Below are positions 18,544 through 28,390 of a DNA stretch of 64,000 nucleotides, one piece after another. Position 1 is the stretch's first letter, and every line of letters starts with the position of its first letter. The translations under genes were made by a program, and so were the position numbers. Under the pieces are notes generated by a model. The model did not search any database, was not told the DNA's origin, and saw nothing but the letters and a program-made list of their open reading frames with translations. The DNA is taken from contig JAUSAO010000010.1 of the NCBI GenBank assembly GCA_030652475.1, forward strand, positions 1 to 64,000, given 5' to 3'. The stretch is from Gallionella sp. Its GTDB lineage: Bacteria > Pseudomonadota > Gammaproteobacteria > Burkholderiales > Gallionellaceae.

Positions 18544-19539
18544 ATGAACAGCCAGACGATCGCGTTTCACCCTCCCGTAAAAAAATCCGACATGCCGCAG
18601 CGCTGGGGCGTGAATGAGGTGGAAGCCTTGTTCAGACTGCCATTTGCCGATCTGCTGTATCGCGCGCAGCAGGTGCACCGCGAACATTTCGATCCGAATC
18701 AGGTGCAACTTTCCACACTGTTATCCATCAAGACCGGCGGCTGCTCGGAAGACTGCGGTTATTGTCCGCAGTCTGCGTTCCATTCGACCGGCGTGGAGGA
18801 TCGCAAGATGCTGGCACTGGACGCCGTGGTGACGGCGGCGAAAGCCGCGCAACAGGCCGGTGCGGACCGTTTCTGCATGGGCGCGGCCTGGCGCGAGCCT
18901 TCCGAGGCGGACATGCTGAGTGTAGTGGATATGGTCAAGGCGGTGCGCGGACTGGGCATGGAAACCTGTGCCACACTGGGCATGCTGAACGACGAACAGA
19001 CCGAGCAGCTGAAGCAGGCCGGGCTGGATTACTACAACCACAATCTGGATACGTCCCCCGAATTTTACGGTGATGTCATCAGTACACGGGATTATCAGGA
19101 CAGGCTGGATACGCTGGAGCGGGTGCGCAAAGCCGGAATGCACGTGTGTAGTGGCGGCATCGTCGGCATGGGCGAAGATCTGACGCAACGCGCAGGCCTG
19201 GTTGCGCAACTGGCGAACATGAATCCCTACCCGGAAAGCGTGCCGATCAATAACCTCGTCAAGGTGGAAGGCACGCCGCTGGCCGATCAGGCCGACCTCG
19301 ATCCGCTGGATTTTGTGCGTACCATCGCGGTGGCGCGCATCACCATGCCAACCGCGCGCGTGCGCTTGTCTGCCGGGCGATCACAGATGTCCGACGCGAT
19401 ACAGGCATTGTGTTTCCTGGCAGGGGCGAATTCGATTTTTTATGGCGAGCAGCTGCTGACCACGGGTAATCCGGAAGTGGAACGTGACCGCGCTCTGCTC
19501 GACAAGCTGGGCATGTATCCGTTTGCCGATAAACATTAA
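18544..19539 (+). CDS. bioB: Biotin synthase
   Basis: BioB is a radical-SAM enzyme that inserts sulfur into dethiobiotin, the last step of biotin synthesis. The 331-residue protein has the SAM-cluster cysteines Cys67, Cys71 and Cys74 in [12 protein letters not shown], then [10 protein letters not shown] and the conserved RLSAGR near the end. The ATG at 18544 gives the family N-terminus; an earlier ATG at 18442 would overlap comF. It is the first gene of bioB-F-H-C-D. Confidence 0.96.
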   Translation: MNSQTIAFHPPVKKSDMPQRWGVNEVEALFRLPFADLLYRAQQVHREHFDPNQVQLSTLLSIKTGGCSEDCGYCPQSAFHSTGVEDRKMLALDAVVTAAKAAQQAGADRFCMGAAWREPSEADMLSVVDMVKAVRGLGMETCATLGMLNDEQTEQLKQAGLDYYNHNLDTSPEFYGDVISTRDYQDRLDTLERVRKAGMHVCSGGIVGMGEDLTQRAGLVAQLANMNPYPESVPINNLVKVEGTPLADQADLDPLDFVRTIAVARITMPTARVRLSAGRSQMSDAIQALCFLAGANSIFYGEQLLTTGNPEVERDRALLDKLGMYPFADKH

Positions 19540-19546
19540 AACCTTT

Positions 19547-19599
19547 TGTCCGCAGATTACACGGATTGAATCTGAGTAAATCTGCGTAATTTGCGGACA
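19547..19599. repeat. Imperfect inverted repeat between bioB and bioF
   Basis: TGTCCGCAGATTAC (19547-19560) is inverted at 19586-19599 with one mismatch, about 25 nt apart. The element fills the 71-nt bioB-bioF gap and resembles dispersed intergenic repeats of the type GTCCGCAGATTACG. It may form a hairpin in the operon mRNA. Confidence 0.6.
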
Positions 19600-19610
19600 C
19601 AACGCTATTT

Positions 19611-20771
19611 ATGCCTTTCTCTGAACTTCAACTTCAGCTCGACGAGCGTGCCGCGCAGGGTTTGTTGCGTCAGCGGCGCACGGTTTCCAGTCCGCAATCG
19701 CCGCATATCATTGAGGATGGCAAGCCGTATTTATCTTTTTGCAGTAACGATTACCTGGGGCTTGCGTATCATCCGCAACTCATCGCAGCCCTTCAGCAAG
19801 GCGCACAACGCTATGGCGTCGGCGCGGGTGCAGCGCATCTGGTGAGCGGACACTTTGAGACGCATGATCAGCTTGAAAAGCGGCTGGCGGCTTTCGCGGG
19901 AAAACCCGCCGCGCTGTTGTTTTCTACCGGCTATATGGCCAATCTCGGCGTGGTGCAGGCTTTGGTGAGCAAGGGCGATACGGTGTTTGCCGATAAGCTC
20001 AATCATGCCTCCTTGAATGATGCGATGTTGCTGTCGCGTGCCACCGTGAAACGCTATCGCCATAACGACATCGCGCAACTTGACACTCTGCTGGCTCAGA
20101 GCGGGAAAGGGCGCAAGCTGATTTGCACCGATGCGGTATTCAGCATGGATGGCGATATGGCGCGCTTGCCGGAACTGCTGGCGTTATGCGAGGTGCATGA
20201 TGCCTGGTTGCTGGTGGACGATGCGCATGGCTTCGGTGTCGTGGGCGCACAGGGGCGCGGCTCGCTGTCACATTTTGGGCTGGATTCGCCGCGCATCATT
20301 TACATGGCGACACTGGGCAAGGCCGCCGGGGTGTTTGGCGCGTTTGTCGCAGCAGGGCAAGTGGTGATCGATACCTTGGTCAATAGTGCGCGCAGTTATG
20401 TTTACACCACGGCAACGCCGCCCGCCTTGTCGCTTGCACTGCTGGAAAGTCTGATTCTGATAGAGCAGGGTGACGTCTTGCGCACGCATCTGTATAGCCT
20501 GATTGCCCAGTTGCGTGCCGGTCTGAACGGCTTGCCATGGACAGTGATGCCGTCGGATACAGCAATCCAGCCGCTGTTAATCGGTGGCAATCAGGCGGCG
20601 CTGGATTTGAGCATGGCCTTGCGCGAACGCGGCATCCGGGTCGCAGCGATCCGTCCGCCCACCGTACCCGCAGGAACTGCACGGCTGCGCATTACCCTGT
20701 CCGCCGCGCACAGCGCAGCGGATGTAAGCTGCCTCCTGGAGGCGTTGCGTGAACTTGCACATGAATTATAA
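19611..20771 (+). CDS. bioF: 8-amino-7-oxononanoate synthase
   Basis: BioF condenses pimeloyl-ACP with alanine, using PLP. The 386-residue protein shows SFCSNDYLGLAYHP, GAGAAHLVSGHF, the Asp/His cofactor motif DDAHGFGVVG, and the Schiff-base Lys237 in ATLGKAAGVFG. Length is typical. No good Shine-Dalgarno is visible before the ATG, which follows the inverted repeat directly. Confidence 0.95.
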   Translation: MPFSELQLQLDERAAQGLLRQRRTVSSPQSPHIIEDGKPYLSFCSNDYLGLAYHPQLIAALQQGAQRYGVGAGAAHLVSGHFETHDQLEKRLAAFAGKPAALLFSTGYMANLGVVQALVSKGDTVFADKLNHASLNDAMLLSRATVKRYRHNDIAQLDTLLAQSGKGRKLICTDAVFSMDGDMARLPELLALCEVHDAWLLVDDAHGFGVVGAQGRGSLSHFGLDSPRIIYMATLGKAAGVFGAFVAAGQVVIDTLVNSARSYVYTTATPPALSLALLESLILIEQGDVLRTHLYSLIAQLRAGLNGLPWTVMPSDTAIQPLLIGGNQAALDLSMALRERGIRVAAIRPPTVPAGTARLRITLSAAHSAADVSCLLEALRELAHEL

Positions 20772-20789
20772 ATTCGCGCGACGTTTGCC

Positions 20790-20813
20790 CCTTCCCCCGC
20801 TTGCGGGGGAAGG
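20790..20813. repeat. REP-like palindrome between bioF and bioH
   Basis: CCTTCCCCCGC (20790-20800) and GCGGGGGAAGG (20803-20813) form an 11-bp perfect stem with a 2-nt gap, followed by a second G-rich half (GGGAAGGGGG, 20816-20825). This C-rich/G-rich design is common among dispersed proteobacterial repeats. It lies 18 nt after the bioF stop. Confidence 0.65.
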
Positions 20814-20860
20814 TTGGGAAGGGGGAACGTGTATGGCGGGCTATTTCATGGAGCTAGAAA

Positions 20861-21682
20861 ATGTCTGCCATGCACGTTGATAGTCATGGGTCGGGCGCGC
20901 CTTTGTTGCTCATCCACGGCTGGGGTATGCACGGCGGAATGTGGGGCGGGGTGCCGGAACAGTTGGCGGAGCATTTTCAGGTTATGGCGGTGGATTTGCC
21001 GGGGCATGGTTTGAGTCGTAGGGTGGGCACGCCGTTGTGCCCACGCGGATTGAACAACGCGTGGGCAGGTAAAAACCCTGCCCACCCTACTTTGGATGCG
21101 ATTGTTGGTCAGTTATCAGCCCAATTCACCGGACCGTTGACCGTCTGCGGCTGGTCGCTGGGCGGGCAGGTCGCGTTGCGCTGGGCGCTGCGCTATCCGC
21201 AGCAAGTTATCCGTCTGGTGCTGGTGTCCTCGACCCCCTGTTTTGTGCAGCAAACCGCCTGGCCATGCGCGATGGACGCAGATACGCTGGCGGCATTTTC
21301 CGCCGCATTGCAGCAGGATTACCTGCCGACCTTGCGCCGCTTCCTTGCACTGCAGGTGCGTGGCAGTGAACAGGAGCGAGAATTGCTGGTGACGTTGCGC
21401 CACAGCCTGCTTAGTCGCGGCGAACCGGATCTGGCGGCGTTGCAATCCGGCCTGGGGATTTTGCGCGACAGCGATTTGCGCGCCGTCCTGTCGGAAGTTG
21501 TTCAGCCCGCGCTGGTGATAGCCGGAGAACGTGATACGCTCACGCCTTTGCCAGCCTCACGCTATCTTGCGGCTCAGATGCCGAATGCGCGACTGGCAAC
21601 GATCAGGGGCGCGGCACATGCCCCTTTTCTGTCGCATCCCGATGAATTTGTAAAACAGCTGGTGAGTTTTTTGCATGAATGA
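20861..21682 (+). CDS. bioH: Pimeloyl-ACP methyl ester carboxylesterase with a palindrome-derived insert
   Basis: BioH removes the methyl ester from pimeloyl-ACP, closing the BioC-BioH route. The alpha/beta-hydrolase triad is visible: Ser99 in CGWSLGGQ, Asp in AGERDTLTPL and His in GAAHAPFLSHPD. The product has 273 residues, about 15-20 more than usual. The excess is at residues 53-77, between DLPGHGLS and LDAIVGQL, where the DNA is a complete palindromic repeat (21018-21090) read through in frame. Because the frame is intact and bioC overlaps the 3' end by 8 nt, the gene is probably functional. Confidence 0.92.
   Translation: MSAMHVDSHGSGAPLLLIHGWGMHGGMWGGVPEQLAEHFQVMAVDLPGHGLSRRVGTPLCPRGLNNAWAGKNPAHPTLDAIVGQLSAQFTGPLTVCGWSLGGQVALRWALRYPQQVIRLVLVSSTPCFVQQTAWPCAMDADTLAAFSAALQQDYLPTLRRFLALQVRGSEQERELLVTLRHSLLSRGEPDLAALQSGLGILRDSDLRAVLSEVVQPALVIAGERDTLTPLPASRYLAAQMPNARLATIRGAAHAPFLSHPDEFVKQLVSFLHE
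21018..21090. repeat. Palindromic repeat inserted inside bioH
   Basis: Twelve-base perfect terminal inverted repeats, GTAGGGTGGGCA (21018-21029) and TGCCCACCCTAC (21079-21090), enclose inner hairpins GTGGGCAC/GTGCCCAC and TGCCCACGCG/CGCGTGGGCA. This is the structure of the GTAGGGTGGGCA-type intergenic repeats known from many proteobacteria. Here it lies wholly within a coding sequence and has no stop in the bioH frame. Confidence 0.88.
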
Positions 21683-22547
21683 ATTTGTTATAGATAAGAA
21701 GATGATGCGACGCTCCTTCAGTCGCGCGGCGGCTGATTATGATGCGACAGCAGTGCTGCAGCGCGAAGTGTGTACGCGCATGCTGGAGCGGCTGGACTAC
21801 ATCAAGCTGCAACCCGTGCAACTGCTGGATGCAGGCAGCGGTACGGGTTGGGGAGGGCGCAAGCTGGCTGAAAAATATCCGGCGGCAACGGTGATCTCGC
21901 TGGATATCGCCATCGGCATGTTGCAGAACGCACAAAGCCGTTCAAGCTGGTGGCAGAAGCTGTTCGGCGGCGTGAGACAGTTGCCGGTGTGTGCGGATGT
22001 AGAGGCATTGCCGCTGGCATCGGGCAGTGTCGAAATGGTGTGGTCCAATCTGGCTGTGCAGTGGTGCAACGACTTGCCGGCGACTTTTGTGGAGTTGCAG
22101 CGCGTGCTGAAAACAGAAGGCTTGCTGATGTTCAGCACCTTCGGGCCGGACACCTTGAAAGAATTGAGACGGGCCTTCAAGGACGTGGACGAACACAGTC
22201 ATTTGAACCGTTTTGCCGACATGCACGACATAGGCGACATGCTGGTGCAGGCGGGTTTTGCCGAGCCGGTGATGGACATGGAATACATGACACTGACTTA
22301 CGACGATGTGCGCGGCGTGTTGCAGGACCTCAAGTCCATAGGGGCGCACAATGCGACTGCGGGGCGGGGTCAGGGCCTGATGGGGAAAAATGCCTGGGCA
22401 CGTTTGCTGGAAAATTATGAAAAGTTGCGTCGTGACGGTAAATTGCCGGCCACCTATGAGGTCATCTATGGTCATGCCTGGAAGCCGCAAGCGCGCGCAA
22501 GCCGCGATGGCTCGGCGATTATCAAGACATCATTCAAAATAAAATGA
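21675..22547 (+). CDS. bioC: Malonyl-ACP O-methyltransferase
   Basis: BioC methylates malonyl-ACP to start pimelate chain assembly. The 290-residue SAM-dependent methyltransferase shows SRAAADYDATAVLQREV at the N-terminus, typical for BioC, the SAM motif LLDAGSGTGWGG, and MVWSNLAVQWCNDL for the acceptor region. The start overlaps bioH by 8 nt and the stop overlaps bioD by 4 nt, so the three are translationally coupled. Confidence 0.94.
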   Translation: MNEFVIDKKMMRRSFSRAAADYDATAVLQREVCTRMLERLDYIKLQPVQLLDAGSGTGWGGRKLAEKYPAATVISLDIAIGMLQNAQSRSSWWQKLFGGVRQLPVCADVEALPLASGSVEMVWSNLAVQWCNDLPATFVELQRVLKTEGLLMFSTFGPDTLKELRRAFKDVDEHSHLNRFADMHDIGDMLVQAGFAEPVMDMEYMTLTYDDVRGVLQDLKSIGAHNATAGRGQGLMGKNAWARLLENYEKLRRDGKLPATYEVIYGHAWKPQARASRDGSAIIKTSFKIK

Positions 22548-23212
22548 GCTACTTCATAACAGGCACAGACACCGATGTCGGCAAGACGCTGATCAGTTGC
22601 GCGTTGCTGCATGGCTTTGCGGATCAGGGTCTGCGCGTGGTCGGCTTTAAACCCGTCGCGGCAGGCTGTGATGAACATGACCACAACGATGATGCTCAGC
22701 ATTTGCGTGCAGCCGGTAATGTGCTTGCCAGCTACGGGCAGGTCAATCCCTATTGCTTCACCCAGGCGGTTGCGCCACATCTGGCCGCGCAGTTTGCGGG
22801 AATTCGAATCAATCTGGATCGCATCGTGACTTCCTATCGGGAGTTGGCAGCGCAGGCGGATGTGGTTATCGTCGAAGGCGCGGGCGGATTTTTTGTGCCG
22901 CTGAATGCTGAACAGGACGGCGCAGATCTGGCGAGGCAGTTGAAATTGCCGGTCATTCTGGTGGTGGGCATGCGGCTGGGTTGTCTGAATCACGCGCTGC
23001 TCACGACGCAGGCCATTACCGCCAGGGGGCTGAAACTGGCGGGCTGGGTGGCGAACTGTGTGGATGGACAAATGGCTATGCTGAACGAGAACATCGCCGC
23101 TTTGCAGCAACGCATCGCCGCGCCATTGCTGGGCATCGTGCCGCATTTTGACAGGCCGCCGGATGCGACGGATGTGGCCAGGCGTTTGGATTTTGCCCTG
23201 TTGAGTCGCTAA
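22544..23212 (+). CDS. bioD: ATP-dependent dethiobiotin synthetase
   Basis: BioD forms the ureido ring of dethiobiotin from diaminopelargonate, CO2 and ATP. The 222-residue protein has the P-loop GTDTDVGKTLIS near the N-terminus, KPVAAGC, VEGAGGFFVPL and VANCVDGQM. Note that bioA, which supplies the substrate, is not in this window, so it must lie elsewhere. Confidence 0.95.
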   Translation: MSYFITGTDTDVGKTLISCALLHGFADQGLRVVGFKPVAAGCDEHDHNDDAQHLRAAGNVLASYGQVNPYCFTQAVAPHLAAQFAGIRINLDRIVTSYRELAAQADVVIVEGAGGFFVPLNAEQDGADLARQLKLPVILVVGMRLGCLNHALLTTQAITARGLKLAGWVANCVDGQMAMLNENIAALQQRIAAPLLGIVPHFDRPPDATDVARRLDFALLSR

Positions 23213-23241
23213 AATCCCACTAACGACTAACGACTAACCTT

Positions 23242-23952
23242 ATGACTGAATTCAGCATTATCGCGGTGTTTTTTGTTGGCCTGTTGGGCGGCGTGCATTG
23301 TCTGGGTATGTGCGGCAGTCTGGTGGGTATTCTCACCGCTCAATTGCCCGGGGAGGGTGCGCGCTGGCCGTTCCATCTGGCTTACAACAGCGGACGTGTG
23401 GCGAGTTATACGCTGGCCGGCGCGCTGGCCGGTGCGGTGGGGCAAGCCGGTTTGCTGTTGCGCGATGTGGTGCCGATGCAGCATTTGTTGTTTGCCTTGT
23501 CCAGCCTGATGCTGATTGCCTTGGGTCTGTATCTGGCCGGAATATGGGGGGCGGTGCGGCGCATCGAAGGCTTGGGGCGCGTGTTGTGGAAACGCATCCA
23601 GCCGCTGACGCGCGGCCTGTTTCCCGTTACGACGCCGCTGCGCGCATTTTTTCTGGGTACGCTGTGGGGTTGGCTGCCTTGCGGGCTGGTTTATAGCGTG
23701 CTGGTTACGGCTCTGGCCAGTGGTCAGGCGGAAAGCGGCGCGCTGGTGATGCTGGCGTTCGGTCTGGGAACGCTGCCGAATTTGCTGGCTATCGGCCTGT
23801 TCTGGGAAAGCATCAAGCGCTGGGTGCAATCACCACAAGTGCGCATGGGCGCGGGCTTGCTGGTGGCAAGTTTTGGTGTGTATGGTCTGGTTAAAGTGGG
23901 CTATACCTTTTATGTCAATGGCTGGGCGGGGAGTTGTCATGTTGCTGCGTAA
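23242..23952 (+). CDS. TauE/SafE (DsbD_2-like) membrane protein
   Basis: This 236-residue protein has six or so transmembrane helices and the cysteine motifs GGVHCLGMCGSLVG near the start and WGWLPCGLVYS in the middle. These belong to the DsbD_2/UreH-like branch often annotated sulfite exporter TauE/SafE. Members near SCO or cytochrome oxidase genes are linked to copper handling. The adjoining SCO gene, overlapping by 14 nt, supports such a role here. Anion export is the alternative. Confidence 0.82.
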   Translation: MTEFSIIAVFFVGLLGGVHCLGMCGSLVGILTAQLPGEGARWPFHLAYNSGRVASYTLAGALAGAVGQAGLLLRDVVPMQHLLFALSSLMLIALGLYLAGIWGAVRRIEGLGRVLWKRIQPLTRGLFPVTTPLRAFFLGTLWGWLPCGLVYSVLVTALASGQAESGALVMLAFGLGTLPNLLAIGLFWESIKRWVQSPQVRMGAGLLVASFGVYGLVKVGYTFYVNGWAGSCHVAA

Positions 23953-24529
23953 CGTTTTGATACTGATGGCGCTGGTATTGTTTTCCGGATGCGGGGAACC
24001 CAGACTGCCTTCGCCGTTTCACGCCAGCGAGGTGGGAAAAAAGTATGCCGGGGCAGATTTCAAGTTAACGGATCACAACGGTACGCCGCGCACGCTGGCT
24101 GATTTTCGTGGCAAGGTGGTGGCGTTGTTTTTTGGTTACGTGCATTGCCCGGATGTCTGCCCGACCACGATGGCTGATTTGCGGCAGGCGATGGAAACGC
24201 TGGGTACGGATGCTGACAGGGTGCAAGTGCTGTTCGTTACTGTGGATCCGGAGCGGGATGACCGCGAATTGCTGGCACAATACGTGCCTGCCTTTCATGC
24301 TTCATTTTTGGGGCTGTATGGTGATGCGCCCGCCACTGCGCAGGCTGCCAGGGTATTTGACGTGATGTACCAGAAGCAGCCGTCCCAATCCGGCTACAAC
24401 ATGGATCATAGCGCCGGTACATTTTTGATAGATGTTAAGGGCAAGGTGCGCCTGCTCGCACCCTATGGGCAGAGTGCCGAGTGGCTGACACAGGACATAC
24501 GCTTGCTGCTGGCACTGGGCAAATCGTAG
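23939..24529 (+). CDS. SCO1/SenC-family copper chaperone lipoprotein
   Basis: SCO proteins deliver copper to the CuA or CuB site of cytochrome oxidase or act as thiol reductases outside the inner membrane. The 196-residue protein has a lipobox (LFSGC, Cys18), a thioredoxin-like fold with the copper-binding Cys70 and Cys74 in HCPDVCPTT, and the His ligand in NMDHSAGTFLID. The ATG at 23939 follows GGGGAG and lies inside the TauE/SafE gene. No oxidase genes are in the window. Confidence 0.92.
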   Translation: MLLRNVLILMALVLFSGCGEPRLPSPFHASEVGKKYAGADFKLTDHNGTPRTLADFRGKVVALFFGYVHCPDVCPTTMADLRQAMETLGTDADRVQVLFVTVDPERDDRELLAQYVPAFHASFLGLYGDAPATAQAARVFDVMYQKQPSQSGYNMDHSAGTFLIDVKGKVRLLAPYGQSAEWLTQDIRLLLALGKS

Positions 24530-24744
24530 CTCATGTCCACATGGCCGACGAAAATATTATCGTTCGACATAGACGAAGGCAATTTGCCGTTTCGTGCCGA
24601 ACAGATCCGGGCGTAGGGAGCTGCTTTGTCATGGTGGTTCGCAGCGCACGCAGGAATAAAGTCCGGTGAGGCTGTGGTCTGCACGGGGCCGGATGTTATG
24701 ATTGACAACCATTTGAGCAAGGCTAACTTATCCGGGGGGAAAGT

Positions 24745-25398
24745 ATGAAAATTTTGCTGGCAGATGACCACTCTTTATTCAGGGGAGGGATGTGCTATTT
24801 ATTGCAGCAGCTGTCCGGGGTGGTGGAAATATTGGAAGCGGGTAATTTTCTGGATTGTTTAAAGCTTGCGGCGCAGCATCCGGATATGGATCTTGCGCTG
24901 CTGGATTTGCATATGCCCGGCAGCGACGGGCCAAGATCCGTCAGTTATTTTCATCAGCGTTATCCGCATATCCCGGTGGTGGTGATTTCCGCCGAGGAAG
25001 GATGCGCGAACATGGAAAAGGTCATGAATTACGGGGCGGCGGGTTTTGTCAGCAAGAGTTCGAATGAGCAGACGATGCTGGATGCGTTGAAGCTGGTGTT
25101 GTCCGGTGGCGTGTATGTGCCGCCGGAAATATTGCGTAATCAGATGGCGGTAGCGGGGCCTACGGACAAGCGTAATTTGCATGCCAGCGGGTTTGGCCTG
25201 ACGCCGCGACAGCTGGAAGTCTTGCAGCTTCTTTGTGCCGGGAAAAGCAACAAGGAGATTGCGTCTGCTTTTCATCTCGCCGAAGGTACGGTCAAAATTC
25301 ACGTGGCTGCGGTGTATCTGGCGCTCAATGTCAAGAGTCGCCTGGAAGCGGTGCGCGTTGCCGAGCAGCTGGGTCTGGTCGGGGTTGAGCATGGCTGA
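24745..25398 (+). CDS. NarL/LuxR-family response regulator
   Basis: This 217-residue regulator has a receiver domain (1-120) with phosphoacceptor Asp54 in [10 protein letters not shown] and the conserved Ser/Lys pair (VVISAEE, VSKSS). A LuxR-type HTH (about 150-212) contains [22 protein letters not shown] and [11 protein letters not shown]. No kinase gene is adjacent, so it is an orphan. It begins behind GGGGGGAAAGT and overlaps the ftsK start by 8 nt; whether it controls division genes is unknown. Confidence 0.9.
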   Translation: MKILLADDHSLFRGGMCYLLQQLSGVVEILEAGNFLDCLKLAAQHPDMDLALLDLHMPGSDGPRSVSYFHQRYPHIPVVVISAEEGCANMEKVMNYGAAGFVSKSSNEQTMLDALKLVLSGGVYVPPEILRNQMAVAGPTDKRNLHASGFGLTPRQLEVLQLLCAGKSNKEIASAFHLAEGTVKIHVAAVYLALNVKSRLEAVRVAEQLGLVGVEHG

Positions 25399-27658
25399 AT
25401 CAGCTAACGACTTGCCGGGAAACAAACTGTTCAGTTTGCTGCGTGAATCGCGCTGGTTATTGCTGGTTGCGGGCGCGCTGTATTTTGCCGCGGCCATGTA
25501 TGGTTACAATCCTGCTGATTCGGCCTGGTCGCATAGTGTAGCCGGCACGCAGACTGACAATCCTGCGGGTGTGCTGGGCGCCTATTTGTCCGACCTGCTG
25601 TTTTATCTGTTTGGTCTTTCGGCATGGTGGCTGGTGCTGTTCATGTTGCAACAGGTATGGTCAGGGTATCGCAATTTGCGGGCAGACAGTATCTTCAGCA
25701 AACGCGCGCTGGGCGTATCGATAGCCGGTTTTGTTTCCTTGTTGCTTGCCAGCAGCGCACTCGAAGCCATCCGTTTATATACCCTGGAAGTGTCCTTGCC
25801 TCTGGTGCCGGGTGGTATGTTCGGCATGCTGATCGGTGACGCGCTGACGCGCTGGCTGGGCTTTACCGGCGCAACCTTGCTGCTGCTGGCGCTGATGGCG
25901 AGCAGTTTCAGTGTGTTTAGCGGTCTGTCGTGGCTGCGATTCATGGACTGGCTGGGTGCGCAGATGGAAGCCGCTTATTGCCGAGTGCAACAGTACTGGC
26001 AGACGCGTCAGGACAGGCGCATCGGCGCTCAGGCCACCAGCCAGCGCAGCGCAGTCGTCGAAGTAGAGAAAAAGCGCGTTGAGGTACATCAGCCGATACG
26101 CATCGAAATGCCGCTGATGGAAGTGACTCAGTCGGCGCGGGCAAGCGAAGAAAAACAGATCACATTGTTTGCCGATATGCCGGATTCGCCCTTGCCGCCC
26201 CTGCATTTGCTCGACCCGGCAACCCCGCAGCTTGATGTGGTGTCTGCCGATACGCTGGAGTTCACCTCGCGTCTGATTGAGCACAAGCTGAAAGACTTCG
26301 GTGTGGAAGTCAAAGTGGTGGCCGCCTATCCCGGCCCGGTGATCACGCGCTACGAGATTGAACCTGCGGTCGGCGTGAAGGGCAGTCAGATCACCAACCT
26401 GGTGCGCGATCTGGCGCGCGCGCTGTCCGTGGTGAGCATCCGCCTGGTCGAGACCATACCCGGCAAGAGCTATATGGCACTGGAATTGCCTAATCCAAAA
26501 CGCCAGATGGTGCATCTGTCTGAAATCTTAAGCTCACAGGTGTATGCCGACATGCATTCTATGCTGACGATGGCGATGGGCAAGGATATTGCCGGCAAGC
26601 CGGTCGTCGCGGATTTGGCCAAGATGCCGCATGTGCTGGTGGCGGGGACGACCGGTTCGGGCAAGTCGGTGGGGATTAACGCCATGATCCTCAGTATTCT
26701 CTACAAGGCCACGCCGCAACAGGTACGCATGCTGTTGATCGATCCCAAGATGCTAGAACTGTCAGTGTACGAGGGTGTTCCGCATCTGCTCTGCCCGGTG
26801 GTGACGGATATGCGGCAGGCCGCGTCCGGACTTAACTGGTGTGTGCAGGAGATGGATAAGCGTTACCGGCTGATGTCCCATTTTGGCGTGCGTAACATCG
26901 CAGGTTTCAACCAGAAACATCGCGAAGCGATCAAGGCAGGGCAGCCGCTCACCAATCCGTTCTCGCTCACGCCCGATGACCCGGAAGCGCTCGACGAAAT
27001 ACCGCTGATCGTGGTGTTTATCGATGAGCTGGCCGATCTGATGATGGTGGTCGGCAAGAAAATAGAAGAACTGATCGCGCGTCTGGCACAGAAGGCGCGT
27101 GCTTCCGGGATACATCTGGTGCTGGCCACGCAGCGCCCGTCGGTCGATGTAATCACCGGACTGATCAAGGCTAACGTGCCGACGCGCGTGGCATTTCAGG
27201 TGTCGAGCAAGATAGACTCGCGCACCATATTGGATCAAATGGGTGCGGAAGCGCTGCTGGGGCAGGGTGACATGCTGTATCTGCCGCCCGGAACAGGCTA
27301 TCCGCAGCGCGTGCACGGCGCATTTGTATCCGACCAGGAAGTGCATCGTATTACCGAATATCTGAAGGCGCAGGGCGAACCGCAATATATCGACGGCGTG
27401 CTCAATTCCCTTGAAGATTCAGGTGACGACGGTGGCATGTCACCCACGCTGGATGCAGAGGCCGACCCCTTATATGACCAGGCGGTGGAAATCGTGGTCA
27501 AATCCCGCAGAGCATCGATCTCGCTGGTTCAGCGCAATTTGCGCATCGGCTACAACCGCGCCGCGCGTCTGGTCGAACAAATGGAAGCTGCAGGCATCGT
27601 CACACCGATGCAGAGCAACGGCAATCGCGAAGTGATCGCACCGGAGAGACAGGATTGA
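25391..27658 (+). CDS. ftsK: DNA translocase FtsK
   Basis: FtsK pumps DNA at the septum and activates XerCD recombination at dif. The 755-residue form has four N-terminal transmembrane helices (about 18-160), a short linker (about 190-265), and the motor with Walker [11 protein letters not shown] near residue 420 and Walker [14 protein letters not shown] near 541. The C-terminal gamma winged helix (about 690-750, [28 protein letters not shown]) reads KOPS. The ATG at 25391 is preferred over an upstream start at 25235 that would overlap the regulator gene deeply. ftsK-lolA-rarA-serS is a conserved order. Confidence 0.96.
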   Translation: MAESANDLPGNKLFSLLRESRWLLLVAGALYFAAAMYGYNPADSAWSHSVAGTQTDNPAGVLGAYLSDLLFYLFGLSAWWLVLFMLQQVWSGYRNLRADSIFSKRALGVSIAGFVSLLLASSALEAIRLYTLEVSLPLVPGGMFGMLIGDALTRWLGFTGATLLLLALMASSFSVFSGLSWLRFMDWLGAQMEAAYCRVQQYWQTRQDRRIGAQATSQRSAVVEVEKKRVEVHQPIRIEMPLMEVTQSARASEEKQITLFADMPDSPLPPLHLLDPATPQLDVVSADTLEFTSRLIEHKLKDFGVEVKVVAAYPGPVITRYEIEPAVGVKGSQITNLVRDLARALSVVSIRLVETIPGKSYMALELPNPKRQMVHLSEILSSQVYADMHSMLTMAMGKDIAGKPVVADLAKMPHVLVAGTTGSGKSVGINAMILSILYKATPQQVRMLLIDPKMLELSVYEGVPHLLCPVVTDMRQAASGLNWCVQEMDKRYRLMSHFGVRNIAGFNQKHREAIKAGQPLTNPFSLTPDDPEALDEIPLIVVFIDELADLMMVVGKKIEELIARLAQKARASGIHLVLATQRPSVDVITGLIKANVPTRVAFQVSSKIDSRTILDQMGAEALLGQGDMLYLPPGTGYPQRVHGAFVSDQEVHRITEYLKAQGEPQYIDGVLNSLEDSGDDGGMSPTLDAEADPLYDQAVEIVVKSRRASISLVQRNLRIGYNRAARLVEQMEAAGIVTPMQSNGNREVIAPERQD

Positions 27659-27710
27659 TGAGCAAAGTGTGGTAAGTGGTAAATCCTCAATCCTCAATCC
27701 TGAAAAAACA

Positions 27711-28325
27711 ATGAAATATATATTTGCAATATTGATGCTGTCTGCTTTACCGCTTACGGCACAGGCCGGCGCGATAGAGAAGCTAAAAACCTTCATCTCG
27801 GCCACCCATTCCGCACAGGCGAATTTTACCCAGGTGGTGCTGGAACAAAATGGCAAGCGCATACAGAGCGCCTCCGGCATCATGCAGTTTCAGCGCCCCG
27901 GTCGTTTTCGCTGGACTTACCAACAACCTTACGAGCAGATTATCGTCGGCGATGGTGCGAAATTCTGGCTGTATGACAAAGACCTGAACCAGGTGACGGT
28001 CAAGAAGCTGGACGCGGCGCTGGGCAGCAGTCCTGCCGCGTTGCTGGCGGGCAGCAATGAAATCGAACGCGGTTTTGTACTCAAGGAAGCAGGACAGCGC
28101 GAAGGGCTGGACTGGCTGCAAGCCACACCCAAAGCGCAGGAAAGCAGCTTTTCAGCCGTGTTTATGGGGTTCGACGCGCAAGCCGGACTGGTTGTCATGG
28201 AGCTGAACGATGCGTTCGGCCACAAAACCGTGCTGCGTTTCTCCGCAATGCAACGCAATCCGAAGCTGTCCGCACAGCAGTTCCAGTTTGCGCCGCCTGC
28301 TGGCGCTGATGTAATAAGCGACTAA
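27711..28325 (+). CDS. lolA: Outer-membrane lipoprotein carrier protein LolA
   Basis: LolA ferries lipoproteins across the periplasm from LolCDE to LolB. The 204-residue precursor has a signal peptide (about 1-21, ending AQA) and family sequence: ANFTQVVLEQNGKRIQSASG, FQRPGRFRWTYQQPYEQ, then WLYDKDLNQVTVKKL. The ATG at 27711 gives the export signal; an earlier in-frame start adds unrelated residues. Confidence 0.94.
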   Translation: MKYIFAILMLSALPLTAQAGAIEKLKTFISATHSAQANFTQVVLEQNGKRIQSASGIMQFQRPGRFRWTYQQPYEQIIVGDGAKFWLYDKDLNQVTVKKLDAALGSSPAALLAGSNEIERGFVLKEAGQREGLDWLQATPKAQESSFSAVFMGFDAQAGLVVMELNDAFGHKTVLRFSAMQRNPKLSAQQFQFAPPAGADVISD

Positions 28326-28390
28326 TCAGCCCCGTTTGCCTGCCGACGAAATCGCCATTGTTGAAGATAAGTCCGCGCAAGGAGTAGAGC

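Noticed and set aside
23218..23240. Short tandem TAACGAC copies before the TauE/SafE gene
   Set aside because: Only two to three copies, too short to call a repeat array with any role.
25775..26515. 246-residue antisense frame inside ftsK
   Set aside because: It shows His/Gln-rich low-complexity character typical of shadow frames, and ftsK is unmistakable.
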